From NCBI GenBank assembly GCA_021802595.1, contig JAJZRT010000063.1:1-11289 (forward strand): DNA of 11,289 nucleotides, given 5' to 3'. This document shows positions 1-6,401 of this stretch, piece by piece. The first letter of the stretch is position 1, and each line of letters starts with the position of its first letter. The notes beneath the pieces are model-generated. The model ran no database searches. It had not been told where the DNA came from and saw nothing but the letters and a program-made list of their open reading frames with translations. The position numbers and the translations under genes were made by a program. This stretch comes from Pseudomonadota bacterium (GTDB taxonomy: Bacteria; Pseudomonadota; Gammaproteobacteria; Burkholderiales; Thiobacillaceae).

Positions 1-259
1 CTGGTGAGGCGAGTGAATCAGACGGGTGTCGGAATGAAGCCGAGTCAGAGCCTGTGGCTCTTTCGCTCGCATGACCGGATAGCCGCGCAAGAGCGGTCGG
101 CGCAGCCGTGCTGGGCACGATATGCTGATAGCATTATTTTCTCGCTATCGACGGTTCATGCGACGAATTCCCGCACGTTTCCTGCCCTCAAGCCACCATT
201 CCATGAAGTGCGGGCGTACCGGCGCCAGCCCCCGCACCTGGAATTGTTGCAAGCCCCGG

Positions 260-432
260 TTACGACTCTGCGCATTGACGCATTCGTCCGTCGCCGCTCG
301 ACACACGCCCACACCCAGTTGCGCTCGATGTCCTTCCGGCAACAGCGACTCCAGGTCGCTCGCCCGAAATTCCATCTGCTTGCTGCCGTCTATTGTACCA
401 TTCGCATATTCAGCAGCAGGGGAAATTTTCAC
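260..432 (-). pseudogene. Probable transposase N-terminal relic (IS1182-like), frameshifted
   Basis: Read on the minus strand from a GTG at 432, the peptide contains MEFRASDLESLLPEGHRA. This resembles the N-terminal pattern of IS1182-type DDE transposases (a 'DLxSLLPxxHRA' block followed by a V-W-x-x-V-E stretch). The expected continuation (WVWACVER) lies in the next frame just after the HRA block, near 320, so the reading frame looks broken. Nothing resembling a DDE catalytic core follows in the remaining bases, so only the first 40 to 60 codons survive. The GTG overlaps the stop of the small ORF at 429-575 and has no convincing ribosome binding site. The family assignment is from pattern memory and is tentative. 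Bases 1-259 upstream of it hold no reading frame I can support. Confidence 0.35.
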
Positions 433-575
433 AGGCTCTCAGTCGACATGACGTTTGCCACCAGGCAGATCGGGATGCTGTCGCCTGAATAGGCTTTATC
501 CCAGGATAAAATCAGCCGGCCATCGGTAATGTCAATGAGCAATCCGCCCCCGCAAGAAGATTTTCTATTGCGCAT
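429..575 (-). CDS. Small ORF, 48 residues, directly behind the channel gene
   Basis: An ATG starts on the base after the TAG stop of the MscS gene and in the same frame (TAG immediately followed by ATG). It reads 48 codons to a TGA at 429-431. I do not recognise the product. The middle and end (GLLIDITDGRLILSWDKAYS and on) look protein-like: aliphatic beta-strand patterns and no low-complexity bias. An AGCAGG stretch lies upstream, but only three bases separate it from the ATG, so independent initiation would be weak; termination-reinitiation or stop-codon readthrough from the channel gene is possible. It may equally be a relic of an older, longer gene whose N-terminus was replaced by the channel's end. 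A TTTATCC/GGATAAA inverted repeat (495-510) falls inside it. Confidence 0.25.
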   Translation of the reverse strand: MRNRKSSCGGGLLIDITDGRLILSWDKAYSGDSIPICLVANVMSTESL

Positions 576-2189
576 CTACCTGCTTTCGCCCAGCCGCAAA
601 TCCAGCCGGAAGGGCGGCGCCACATAATCTGCCGGCAGGCTTTCCGCCGGCATGGCTATCGCCTGTCCATCGCGCACCGCGGCGTAATGCGGCGAGAGGA
701 TTTCGACCCCGGCGGCATAGAAGCGATCCTGGATATGCTGGTGCAGTTCCGAATAAATCGCTGCCTGCTGCCGCGAGGCCCGCGTCGTGGCGTTGATCTG
801 GTAGGAGGCGTAGAAGTCGTCGAGGCTGGTTTGCAACACGAACGGAGCCGGCTCCGCGAGTATCAGCCGGGTATCTCGCGCCGCCTGGATCAGCAGTTCA
901 TGCACCTTGCGCCAGGGCACGTCGTAGCCGATGGTCACCTTGCTGTGCAAAATCAGGCCCTGTTCTTCGGCGACCGCGCTGTAGTTGATCATGTGGTTGC
1001 CCATCAGCACCGCGTTGGGGATGACGATGTCCACGTTCTTGGTGGTGCGCACCCGGGTCGCGATCAGGGTGCGGCTGATAACGTCGCCCTCGGTGTCGTT
1101 GACCCGGATACGGTCGCCGATGCAGAAGGCCCGTGTGTAGGTCAGCACGATGCCGGCGACGACGTTGGCCACTGCCGAGCCGGAACCCAGCGACAGCAGC
1201 GCGCCGACAAAGATCGAGACGCCCTGGAAGGCCGGCGATCCAGCACCGGGCAAATAGGGGAATATCACCACGGCGGCGAAGACAATGATCACGAACCGGG
1301 CGATCTTGAACGTGGTGTCCGCCCATTCCGGATGAAAGCCCTTGAAGCGCAGCGTACCCGCGCCGACGGCGTCGAAGACGAAACGGACGAAACGGGTGAG
1401 CAGCGCCGTCAGGCCGACCACCAGGAGAATGACGCCGACGTTCGGCAGGTAGTCCAGCAGGGCCAGGCCGACGACGCGCAGCGGCGCCAGCAGGGTGCCG
1501 ATCAGCAGCGCTGCCCAGGCGCGGGTGGCGGGGAAAAAACTGAATACCAGCGAAAGGTAAAAATACAGCGCCAGTACGGCGAGGCTCAAGGCCAGCGTCG
1601 CCGTCCCGCGCAACAGCAGCGCCGCCATGCGCTCGGTCGAGACCAGTTCGGCATCCTGGATATTCAGCGCCAGGCGGCCGGCGCTGCGCCACGCCTCGAT
1701 ATGGCGGCGCGCACGACGCACCGCGGACCCAAGGCCGAACAGGAAGAGCCCCAGCGCGGCCGTCGCCGCCGTTGTGTAGATCCAACTCCGGCGCAGGTGT
1801 TGCGTCGAGCGTTCTGTTTGTGCCCTGACCAGCGTTTCCTCCATACGCCGGGCGTAGGCGCCGGCCAGTTCGTTGCGAGGTTGTTCCGCCACCGCCGCGT
1901 CAGCGTCCGTGACCGCCATGATGATCGCCTCGCCGCTCCTGATTTCGCTGACGGACTCGTAGCTGCCGACCGTGATCCGCACCGGTTCCGTCTGCCCGGC
2001 GAGAACCTCCAGACGCCCGGCGATGGCTGCGGCCCGCTCGGTGGGCGTGAAGGCCCCGAACGGCGCGCGGATCTCGAACAGGGTTTCGCCCTGGAACGTC
2101 ACCGGCGCGGCCGGAACTTCCGCATGACCGGCGGTGGCGAGAAACAGGGCGGCCAGACCGCAAACAAAGGCGGTGATACGTTCAGACAT
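576..2189 (-). CDS. MscS-family mechanosensitive ion channel with periplasmic N-terminal domain
   Basis: A 537-residue inner-membrane channel of the small-conductance mechanosensitive family, which gates on membrane tension and releases solutes during hypo-osmotic shock. Residues 1-23 form a signal peptide ending in AGHA. About 110 periplasmic residues follow, then hydrophobic segments near 136-158, 195-218, 225-243, 250-270 and 297-313. The pore helix lies at about 323-352 and is rich in Gly/Ala/Ser (GALLSLGSGSAVANVVAG), as in MscS TM3. The beta domain follows (FCIGDRIRV to DIVIPNAVLMGN, about 355-400), then the mixed C-terminal domain. An ATG 36 bases upstream (2225) exists, but the start at 2189 has GGGAG seven bases before it and begins the signal peptide. 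It lies 108 bases behind the HD-GYP gene on the same strand and is probably cotranscribed with it. No clear terminator follows. Confidence 0.93.
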   Translation of the reverse strand: MSERITAFVCGLAALFLATAGHAEVPAAPVTFQGETLFEIRAPFGAFTPTERAAAIAGRLEVLAGQTEPVRITVGSYESVSEIRSGEAIIMAVTDADAAVAEQPRNELAGAYARRMEETLVRAQTERSTQHLRRSWIYTTAATAALGLFLFGLGSAVRRARRHIEAWRSAGRLALNIQDAELVSTERMAALLLRGTATLALSLAVLALYFYLSLVFSFFPATRAWAALLIGTLLAPLRVVGLALLDYLPNVGVILLVVGLTALLTRFVRFVFDAVGAGTLRFKGFHPEWADTTFKIARFVIIVFAAVVIFPYLPGAGSPAFQGVSIFVGALLSLGSGSAVANVVAGIVLTYTRAFCIGDRIRVNDTEGDVISRTLIATRVRTTKNVDIVIPNAVLMGNHMINYSAVAEEQGLILHSKVTIGYDVPWRKVHELLIQAARDTRLILAEPAPFVLQTSLDDFYASYQINATTRASRQQAAIYSELHQHIQDRFYAAGVEILSPHYAAVRDGQAIAMPAESLPADYVAPPFRLDLRLGESR

Positions 2190-2301
2190 GAGAATGCTCC
2201 CGTGAAGTTTTGGACGATGTTGCAACGGTGGTTTCGGCCGATTTTTCGCTGAAGGCCCGCACCACGCGCGCCGCGGTGAGGCCGTGCAGCAGCGGCCTCA
2301 T
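2182..2301 (-). CDS. Possible small ORF, 39 residues, coupled to HD-GYP and MscS genes
   Basis: The 108-base gap between the HD-GYP and channel genes is almost filled by an ORF of 39 codons. Its ATG overlaps the HD-GYP stop as ATGA (2298-2301), a GGAG lies six bases upstream, and its TGA lies eight bases inside the start of the channel gene. The peptide begins MRPLLHGLTAARVVRAFSEK and ends in a Ser/Thr-rich tail; I do not recognise it. The overlaps and the good Shine-Dalgarno sequence are the only arguments for translation. One job could be to carry ribosomes across the gap and couple channel translation to the phosphodiesterase. Short ORFs of this size arise easily by chance in GC-rich DNA. 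Confidence 0.28.
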   Translation of the reverse strand: MRPLLHGLTAARVVRAFSEKSAETTVATSSKTSREHSHV

Positions 2302-3044
2302 GCTAATCTCCAAGTATCTGCCAGGCTTGGGGATTCGCCGCCATTGACACGGTCGCGGGCGGCGATGATGCGTTCCTTCGCAGCAAAGAAAGCCATCACC
2401 ACCTTGGGATCGAAATGACGGCCCGACTCATCGCCCAGCATGGCCAGCGCCCGCTCGTCGGAAAAGGCCGGACGGTAAACGCGATCCATCGTCAGGGCGT
2501 CGAAGAAATCCGCCACCGCCACGATGCGCCCGGACAGGGGGATAGCCTCTTCCGCCATCCCGCCGGGGTAGCCGCTGCCGTCCCAGCGTTCATGGTGAGT
2601 CAGCGCGACTTCGGCCGCCAACTGGAACAACGGATTGTCGGCATCGGCCAACAGTGCCCAGCCGAGCTCGGGATGGCGATTCATCACCTCGCGCTCCTCG
2701 GGGGTGAGCGGGCCGGATTTCTTCAGAATATTGTCCGGGATGCCCAGCTTGCCGATGTCGTGCATGCGGCTGGCGTAAAACAGCCGCTCCGACCAGTCGG
2801 TCGGGCAGTCCAGCGCCAGCGCGATCAAGGCCGAGGTGTAACCCATGCGCACGATATGCACGCCGGTATCGTCATCCTTCAGCTCCGCCGCTGCCGCGAG
2901 CCGCAGCAGAGCGTCGCGCCGGGTGCGGCGCGACGCCTCCAGCGCCTGGTCGCGCTCGGTCATCAGGCGGTGGATAGCCGCGGCAAAACTCTCGATCTTG
3001 CGGTCGATTGCCGCATGACTGACTTGGGGCAGAGGGACGTTCAT
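2298..3044 (-). CDS. HD-GYP domain protein, probable cyclic-di-GMP phosphodiesterase
   Basis: A soluble 248-residue protein. HD-GYP domains hydrolyse the second messenger cyclic-di-GMP to pGpG/GMP at a two- or three-iron centre. The domain fills residues 40-225. His63 lies in the first metal-ligand helix, MHDIGKLGIPD carries the His95-Asp96 pair, and HHERWDGSGYPGG (150-162) carries two histidines and an intact GYP motif. The signature is therefore complete and activity is expected. The N-terminal 40 residues are charged and helical, probably a short coiled coil. There is no receiver, PAS or GAF domain, so unlike many relatives its control must come from expression or a partner. The ATG has AGGAG eight bases upstream, and that Shine-Dalgarno sequence sits inside a perfect inverted repeat. 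The promoter region carries the TGATA-type element shared with the two-component and DUF11 loci. The MscS gene follows. Confidence 0.95.
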   Translation of the reverse strand: MNVPLPQVSHAAIDRKIESFAAAIHRLMTERDQALEASRRTRRDALLRLAAAAELKDDDTGVHIVRMGYTSALIALALDCPTDWSERLFYASRMHDIGKLGIPDNILKKSGPLTPEEREVMNRHPELGWALLADADNPLFQLAAEVALTHHERWDGSGYPGGMAEEAIPLSGRIVAVADFFDALTMDRVYRPAFSDERALAMLGDESGRHFDPKVVMAFFAAKERIIAARDRVNGGESPSLADTWRLA

Positions 3045-3049
3045 GTTTG

Positions 3050-3085
3050 GACTCCTGAAGTTTCAGAATTATCATTTCAGGAGTC
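3050..3085 (-). promoter_or_regulatory. Inverted repeat that encloses the Shine-Dalgarno sequence of the HD-GYP gene
   Basis: GACTCCTGAA (minus strand, 3085-3076) and TTCAGGAGTC (3059-3050) form a perfect 10-bp stem with a 16-base loop. The right arm contains the AGGAG that serves the HD-GYP ATG at 3044. In RNA this fold would hide the ribosome binding site, as in thermometers or other translational switches. Whether the left arm is transcribed depends on the start site: a -10 placed 15 bases after the TTGACA at 3110-3105 would start RNA near 3077 and cut off most of the left arm. In that case the repeat could be a DNA operator. A TGATA (3074-3070) lies in the loop, in 9-base phase with the element upstream. 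Confidence 0.5.
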
Positions 3086-3087
3086 TG

Positions 3088-3110
3088 TATCATATTTATC
3101 ACTTTGTCAA
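3088..3110 (-). promoter_or_regulatory. HD-GYP promoter: TTGACA -35 box and shared TGATA direct-repeat element (copy A)
   Basis: On the minus strand, TTGACA (3110-3105) is followed by three bases and TGATAAATATGATA (3101-3088). The same 14-mer occurs exactly at 9025-9038 and 9205-9218, and with two changes at 8975-8962. Within it TGATA is repeated with starts nine bases apart, and another TGATA follows at 3074, still on the 9-base grid. The element fills the spacer and likely overlaps the -10 region, where no strong TATAAT is visible. Weak core plus overlapping element suggests activator-dependent or tightly repressed transcription. Confidence 0.6.
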
Positions 3111-3115
3111 TTATT

Positions 3116-3129
3116 TGATAAAAATGATA
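3116..3129 (+). promoter_or_regulatory. Divergent copy of the TGATA element (copy A')
   Basis: TGATAAAAATGATA differs from the consensus in one base and points away from the HD-GYP gene, 14 bases from copy A in opposite orientation. The layout mirrors the divergent pair at 8962-9038. Here, however, no intact plus-strand gene follows, only gene-free DNA and a gene relic, so this copy looks orphaned. It could also act on the HD-GYP promoter as a second, upstream site. Confidence 0.45.
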
Positions 3130-3263
3130 CCTAGGTGCCACAAAAGCAGGAAAATTACACAAGCCGTTAACAAGTTGAGGCTAATAAAAACCTTCGGGGC
3201 GCGTTAATTCCATCGCCATTTGCGAAAGAACACCAATCGACCTTCCGACCTTCGAGCATCTAT

Positions 3264-3488
3264 TCCAATGGTCCGAAAGCAGCCATTTGTGAACGACTGG
3301 TTACGATGCTCAAGCTCCATCGTGAGCGTTTGGTCGCCAAAATGGATGAGGCAGTCGAAATCATCATGCAAATGGCTGTCTACGCCGGCTTCCCTGCAGC
3401 CCAAAACGGCTTGTTCGCTGCCAAGGAAGTCTTCGCGGAGCGTATCAACGCCACTCACTCTTCTACTGCTACTGCGCTACATCCCTAG
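3264..3488 (+). pseudogene. C-terminal relic of a carboxymuconolactone decarboxylase/AhpD-family gene
   Basis: The plus-strand frame ending at TAG 3486-3488 reads [20 protein letters not shown] and then [14 protein letters not shown]. This is the characteristic C-terminal helix pair of the CMD family (gamma-carboxymuconolactone decarboxylases and relatives). The similarity fades upstream of about 3264, there is no start codon with a ribosome binding site, and the N-terminal half of the roughly 120-residue family fold is absent. I read it as a decayed fragment. A 60-codon ORF starts at 3306, but it would encode only part of the domain. The surrounding bases 3130-3541 contain no other gene I can support. 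CMD-like genes are often linked to LysR regulators, so it may once have been a partner of the LysR gene next to it. Confidence 0.5.
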
Positions 3489-3541
3489 TCTACCGGCCTG
3501 TGCCGATCAGCAGCGGCTTCTAGTGAAACCGCCATGTTTTC

Positions 3542-4447
3542 TTAGTCGGCCGGTGATTGTCTCACTGCTTGCTCCACCAGCCATGTCCGAAAAGCCACTA
3601 CTTTTCCGAGAGTCGAGCGATTTTGCGGCATGACCAAATGGTAGCCAAGCGTCGTTGGGATCGCTTGATCAAGAAGACGAACCAAACGCCCGCTTTTCAG
3701 GTCATCCAGCACCAAGCTATGCCATGCCAGGGTAACTCCAAGGCCGGCCACGGCAGCTTGGATGGCTAAGCTGGAATCGCTGAAATACTGAACGTGCAGA
3801 GGTTTATCAGTTTTGACTCCCAAGGTTGCGAGCCAGGTCTCCCAATCGGGGAACACACCGTCCACGGTATGCCATTCGTCTTCGAGTAAAATGCAGTGGG
3901 CGAGGTCGTTCGGTGCCGTAATGGCAGTCGCCAGTTTTGGCGCTGCCACCAGTACAATCGACTCCGACATGAGGCGCTCAACGTAAAGCTCCGGATACGC
4001 ACCCGCGCCGAAACGGATTGCCAAGTCCACATCTTCCAGGGCGAAGTCCACTAACCGCCGCGTTGCCATCAGCCGTAATTCCACACCTGGATGGCTGGCA
4101 TGGAAATCGTCCAGGCGCGGAATCAGCCAGCGTGCGGCGAAAGCGGGTGGCGCTGACACCACCAGGGGGCCATCCGTATGGCTCGCGCGAACCCTGCTCA
4201 CGGCTCGCTCAAGTTGATCGAACGCTTCCGTAATGAGCGGAAGCACGGCGCTGGCGGATTCGCTTAAGTGCGACGACTTTCCGCGGCTGAACAAGGTCAC
4301 GCCAAGGTGGCTTTCCAGGAGCTTGATCTGCTGGCTGACCGCCGCGGGGGTGACGTGCAATTCCTCTGCAGCACGTGCGAAGGAACCGAGTCGGGCCGCA
4401 GACTCGAACATACGCAAGGCGTTGAGGGGAGGAAGGCGTCGAGGCAT
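3542..4447 (-). CDS. LysR-family transcriptional regulator, GcvA type
   Basis: A 301-residue LysR-type regulator of normal family length. The N-terminal winged helix-turn-helix is clear: FARAAEELHVTPAAVSQQIK (residues 23-42), then LLESHLGVTLFSR as the wing start. After the linker helix, a periplasmic-binding-protein-like effector domain fills about 92-290. The opening 'RRLPPLNALRMFESAARLGS' and the segment 'DVDLAIRFG' are typical of the GcvA subgroup. The ATG at 4447 has AAGGT seven bases upstream. It is divergent from the EamA transporter with a 98-base shared intergenic region, the standard LysR arrangement, so it probably controls that exporter and itself in response to a small ligand that cannot be deduced here. 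GC content looks lower than in the flanking loci. Confidence 0.93.
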   Translation of the reverse strand: MPRRLPPLNALRMFESAARLGSFARAAEELHVTPAAVSQQIKLLESHLGVTLFSRGKSSHLSESASAVLPLITEAFDQLERAVSRVRASHTDGPLVVSAPPAFAARWLIPRLDDFHASHPGVELRLMATRRLVDFALEDVDLAIRFGAGAYPELYVERLMSESIVLVAAPKLATAITAPNDLAHCILLEDEWHTVDGVFPDWETWLATLGVKTDKPLHVQYFSDSSLAIQAAVAGLGVTLAWHSLVLDDLKSGRLVRLLDQAIPTTLGYHLVMPQNRSTLGKVVAFRTWLVEQAVRQSPAD

Positions 4448-4545
4448 TAGATTACCTTAACTATGATCCGAGGAATTCTAGCTTGTGTAATGCATTATTG
4501 CCACATACAGTTTGCAAACATTAGTTTTCGTGATCGGAGAGATCC
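4448..4545. promoter_or_regulatory. Divergent LysR/EamA intergenic control region
   Basis: This 98-base AT-rich region must hold both promoters and the LysR binding sites. Visible dyads are TAATGCATTA (4488-4497, perfect) and TTTGCAAA (4511-4518, perfect). Neither is a textbook T-N11-A LysR box, but both are in the right place. A weak promoter toward the transporter could be TTGTGT (4484-4489) with TACAGT (4507-4512) at 17-base spacing. The transporter start has GGAGAG about six bases upstream. Confidence 0.4.
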
Positions 4546-5436
4546 ATGGGCATCAGCACCGTTTACCTTCTCGTTACGGCATCCGTCTTTTTCTGGGGCG
4601 CCAACTTCGTGCTGGCGGACCCGGTCCTCGCCGACTTGCCGCCGCTATGGGCCGCAGCCCTGCGTTTTCTGCTTGGCGCATCGGTGATGTTCGCCATAGC
4701 TGTCTTGCGCAAAGAGGATTTGCTTGGCCTCTTGCGCCGCCATGCCGGCGCTTACCTGCTGCTCGGCGGCGTGGGCATCGTGGCATTTAACCTGCTTTTC
4801 TTCAATGCGCTGCGGTCTACCAGCGCAGACAACGCCGCACTCATCATGGCGACCAACCCGCTGCTAACAACTCTGCTGGCGGGCGCGTTGTTAGGCGAAC
4901 GGCCAGGGCTGCGTCACCTGCTGGCGCTGCCGGTGGCGCTGGCAGGCGTGGCCGTAGTGATCGCGCAGGGCGACATGGCCAAGCTGGCTTTGCTGCACGT
5001 AGCGCCGGGCGATGCGTTGATGCTGGCCGCCAATGTGTCCTGGGCGCTGTATAACGTCCTCGGACGCCGCTACATGCCAAAAGGCTCAGCCCTCGGCAAC
5101 ACTACCCTGGTCATGGCTGCCGGGGCTGGTTTGTTGCTATGCATCGCGCTCGGCAGTGGCGCACCCGTGCATGCGCTGGGTGCCAGGGCTGGTTTCGCAT
5201 TGGCAGTGATGGTTGTGGGCGGTACGGTGTTGGCTTATCTGTTCTGGACTATCGGAATTCAGCGCCTCGGCGCCGGACGCACGGCAATTTTTCTCAATCT
5301 GGTGCCGGTATCCGCCATGCTGCTAGGTGCAGCACTCGGGACTTGGCCTACCATAGCGCAGATGGTCGGCGGACTGCTTGTGCTGGGTGGTGTCTCAATC
5401 TCGATGCTGCCGTCGCGCCGCCCGCTGGCGGCATGA
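4546..5436 (+). CDS. EamA-family (drug/metabolite transporter superfamily) permease
   Basis: A 296-residue inner-membrane protein with about ten hydrophobic helices in two homologous EamA halves. The first half runs from about residue 5 to 138 (opening VFFWGANFVL, typical of the family, ending near GVAVVIAQG). The second runs from about 150 to 288 (starting GDALMLAANVSWALYNVLGRR, with the conserved late block RLGAGRTAIFLNLVPVSAML). EamA/RhaT-type permeases export amino acids or other metabolites, or take up sugars; the substrate cannot be told from sequence. The start is supported by GGAGAG just upstream. The divergent LysR gene is the likely regulator, a pairing often seen for metabolite exporters. 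It converges with the GFA gene. Confidence 0.93.
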   Translation: MGISTVYLLVTASVFFWGANFVLADPVLADLPPLWAAALRFLLGASVMFAIAVLRKEDLLGLLRRHAGAYLLLGGVGIVAFNLLFFNALRSTSADNAALIMATNPLLTTLLAGALLGERPGLRHLLALPVALAGVAVVIAQGDMAKLALLHVAPGDALMLAANVSWALYNVLGRRYMPKGSALGNTTLVMAAGAGLLLCIALGSGAPVHALGARAGFALAVMVVGGTVLAYLFWTIGIQRLGAGRTAIFLNLVPVSAMLLGAALGTWPTIAQMVGGLLVLGGVSISMLPSRRPLAA

Positions 5437-5483
5437 TCGTTGTAGGGGGATGGTCGGGAGCGCCGAACAAGCGGAGATGCTGA

Positions 5484-5512
5484 GAGGTCAAAAAGCGCAG
5501 ATTTTTGACTTC
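5484..5512. terminator. Candidate bidirectional terminator between convergent genes
   Basis: GAGGTCAAAAA (5484-5494) pairs with TTTTTGACTTC (5502-5512), 11 bp with one G-U, around a seven-base loop. It lies in the 74-base gap between the EamA stop and the GFA stop and overlaps the latter. The stem ends in A/T runs at the loop, not in a GC stem followed by a U tract, so it is not a canonical intrinsic terminator. Position and symmetry are the main arguments. Confidence 0.4.
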
Positions 5513-5924
5513 AGGCCGGATATTCCGCGTACCGCGGCAACGCGTCACCATCGCAGGACCATTCCGCGCGCGAGTCCCATAATATCCGCGCCTGAGGTTT
5601 TATTGGAGCCTCACTATCCAGAGATCCCGCTGGAACGACCACCGCATCTATTTCAGGAACGACGCGCGCCACGGAGCTGCCGCAGTTACCGCAAAACTGC
5701 CGGGTGAATCGTTTGGCTTCCGGCACCTTATAACGTTTCAGCATGGACTCGCCTTGGGAGAAAACAAGCTGTGCGTTTGTCATCATCAGATTTGTCGCAT
5801 GCCCTGTCCCTGATGACTTGCGGCAACGCGCGCAATGGCAATGATAAAATTGTTGCGGATCGCCGCTCACTTCATAGTGAACGGCGCCGCATAGGCAACT
5901 GCCTTTGAGAGTAATTTGAGACAT
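5511..5924 (-). CDS. GFA/CENP-V-fold zinc protein, glutathione-dependent formaldehyde-activating enzyme family
   Basis: A 137-residue cytosolic protein of the GFA family, normal length. The zinc ligands are all present: CLCGAV (Cys10, Cys12), CHCARCRKSSG (Cys29, Cys31, Cys34) and CGNCGS (Cys78, Cys81). The founding member binds S-hydroxymethylglutathione formation substrates, but most family members lack a proven reaction, so 'formaldehyde-activating' should be taken as a family name. The start at 5924 has GAGGAG seven to eight bases upstream; an in-frame ATG at 5969 exists, but its extra 15 residues are charged and not family-like. No formaldehyde dehydrogenase gene is nearby, which argues against a detoxification operon. 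It appears to be a single-gene transcript. Confidence 0.9.
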   Translation of the reverse strand: MSQITLKGSCLCGAVHYEVSGDPQQFYHCHCARCRKSSGTGHATNLMMTNAQLVFSQGESMLKRYKVPEAKRFTRQFCGNCGSSVARVVPEIDAVVVPAGSLDSEAPIKPQARILWDSRAEWSCDGDALPRYAEYPA

Positions 5925-6208
5925 GTGGATCTCCTCGTGTTTGGAATCACCGCTCCGCTTTGGCAGCATCGCTAAACGGAGCTATTGTGCCGATTTTTCG
6001 CTCCATGGTCGAGCGACTGCGACATAACCTCGTGCTGTTAAATGCGGGGCTTATCGAGTTATCGAGGGCGAAAAGTGCTGCCCTAGCTAAGGGGTCGTTA
6101 GCAGAATTTCGCCAATAATTTATTTGTGGCGTAAAGCGGCCATTCTCCCGTCGATTGTAGGGACTCATTGAGTCCAGGAAGCTTCTAGTAGCCCGTTCCA
6201 CCCCACAA

Positions 6209-6275
6209 CCAACCGTTCGCCCTGAGCTTGTCGAAGGGTGTGCGTGGTTCGACAAGCTCACCACGAACGGGTTGG
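6209..6275. repeat. Dispersed hairpin repeat (GAGCTTGTCGAA / TTCGACAAGCTC type)
   Basis: The arms 6209-6235 and 6248-6275 are inverted copies that share a perfect TTCGACAAGCTC / GAGCTTGTCGAA core and outer CGTTCG and CCAACC blocks. They surround a 12-base loop and have a few mismatches. This 'CCTGAGCTTGTCGAAGGG' family is a familiar intergenic palindromic repeat in proteobacterial genomes, often near gene ends. When translated it yields spurious peptides beginning 'VSLSNH', as it does here on the minus strand. It may act as a transcript-end stem or be a non-autonomous mobile repeat. Confidence 0.8.
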
Positions 6276-6365
6276 ATTGTTGGCATTTCTATCTGGAATC
6301 CCCAAGAGTGAGGCCGTATGAGGTATTAGATATTATGCTTGCACCGACAAATACGTTGCGAGAGT

Positions 6366-6387
6366 CGGCGTAGGTAACGTTACGCCG
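6366..6387 (-). terminator. Inverted repeat just downstream of the kinase gene
   Basis: CGGCGTA (6366-6372) and TACGCCG (6381-6387) form a 7-bp GC-rich stem, and GTAACGTTAC (6374-6383) is itself a perfect palindrome in the middle. It lies about 15 bases after the kinase stop on the transcribed strand. No U tract follows, so intrinsic termination is doubtful; an RNA end-protecting stem or a protein site are alternatives. Confidence 0.3.
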
Positions 6388-6401
6388 CAGCATATCTCCA
6401 C

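Larger units (their letters stand above)
5925..6401. other. Gene-free stretch between GFA gene and kinase gene
   Basis: These 477 bases hold the dispersed hairpin repeat at 6209-6275, a small inverted repeat after the kinase, and no gene I can support. A plus-strand frame (6005-6118, 37 codons starting MVERLRHNLVLLNAGL) is open further upstream and looks mildly protein-like, but it has no ribosome binding site and no recognisable family. It may be a relic. The promoter of the GFA gene should lie in the first 100 bases, but I see no strong hexamers. Confidence 0.5.

Noticed and set aside
4..492. Plus-strand open frame of 162 codons at the left edge
   Set aside because: GTG start without ribosome binding site, no family pattern, and it is antisense to the transposase-like relic.
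687..2252. Long open plus-strand frame of 521 codons
   Set aside because: It is antisense to the MscS gene, is a Gln/Arg/Asp/Gly-rich composition artefact of GC-rich DNA, and matches no family.
3204..3458. Minus-strand ORF of 84 codons
   Set aside because: It is antisense to the CMD-family relic, which shows the recognisable protein pattern; no ribosome binding site.
5838..5852. TGATAAAATTG as another copy of the shared element
   Set aside because: Only one half-site matches, it has no second TGATA in 9-base phase and it lies inside the GFA coding sequence.
6020..6115. Possible integron attC site (TAACC ... GTTAGCA)
   Set aside because: The outer boxes do not fit RYYYAAC and GTTRRRY and no paired inner boxes are visible; no integrase is near.
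5947..6264. Minus-strand ORF of 105 codons starting MVSLSNH
   Set aside because: Its start is the translated hairpin repeat, a known source of false ORFs; the rest has no recognisable pattern and no ribosome binding site.
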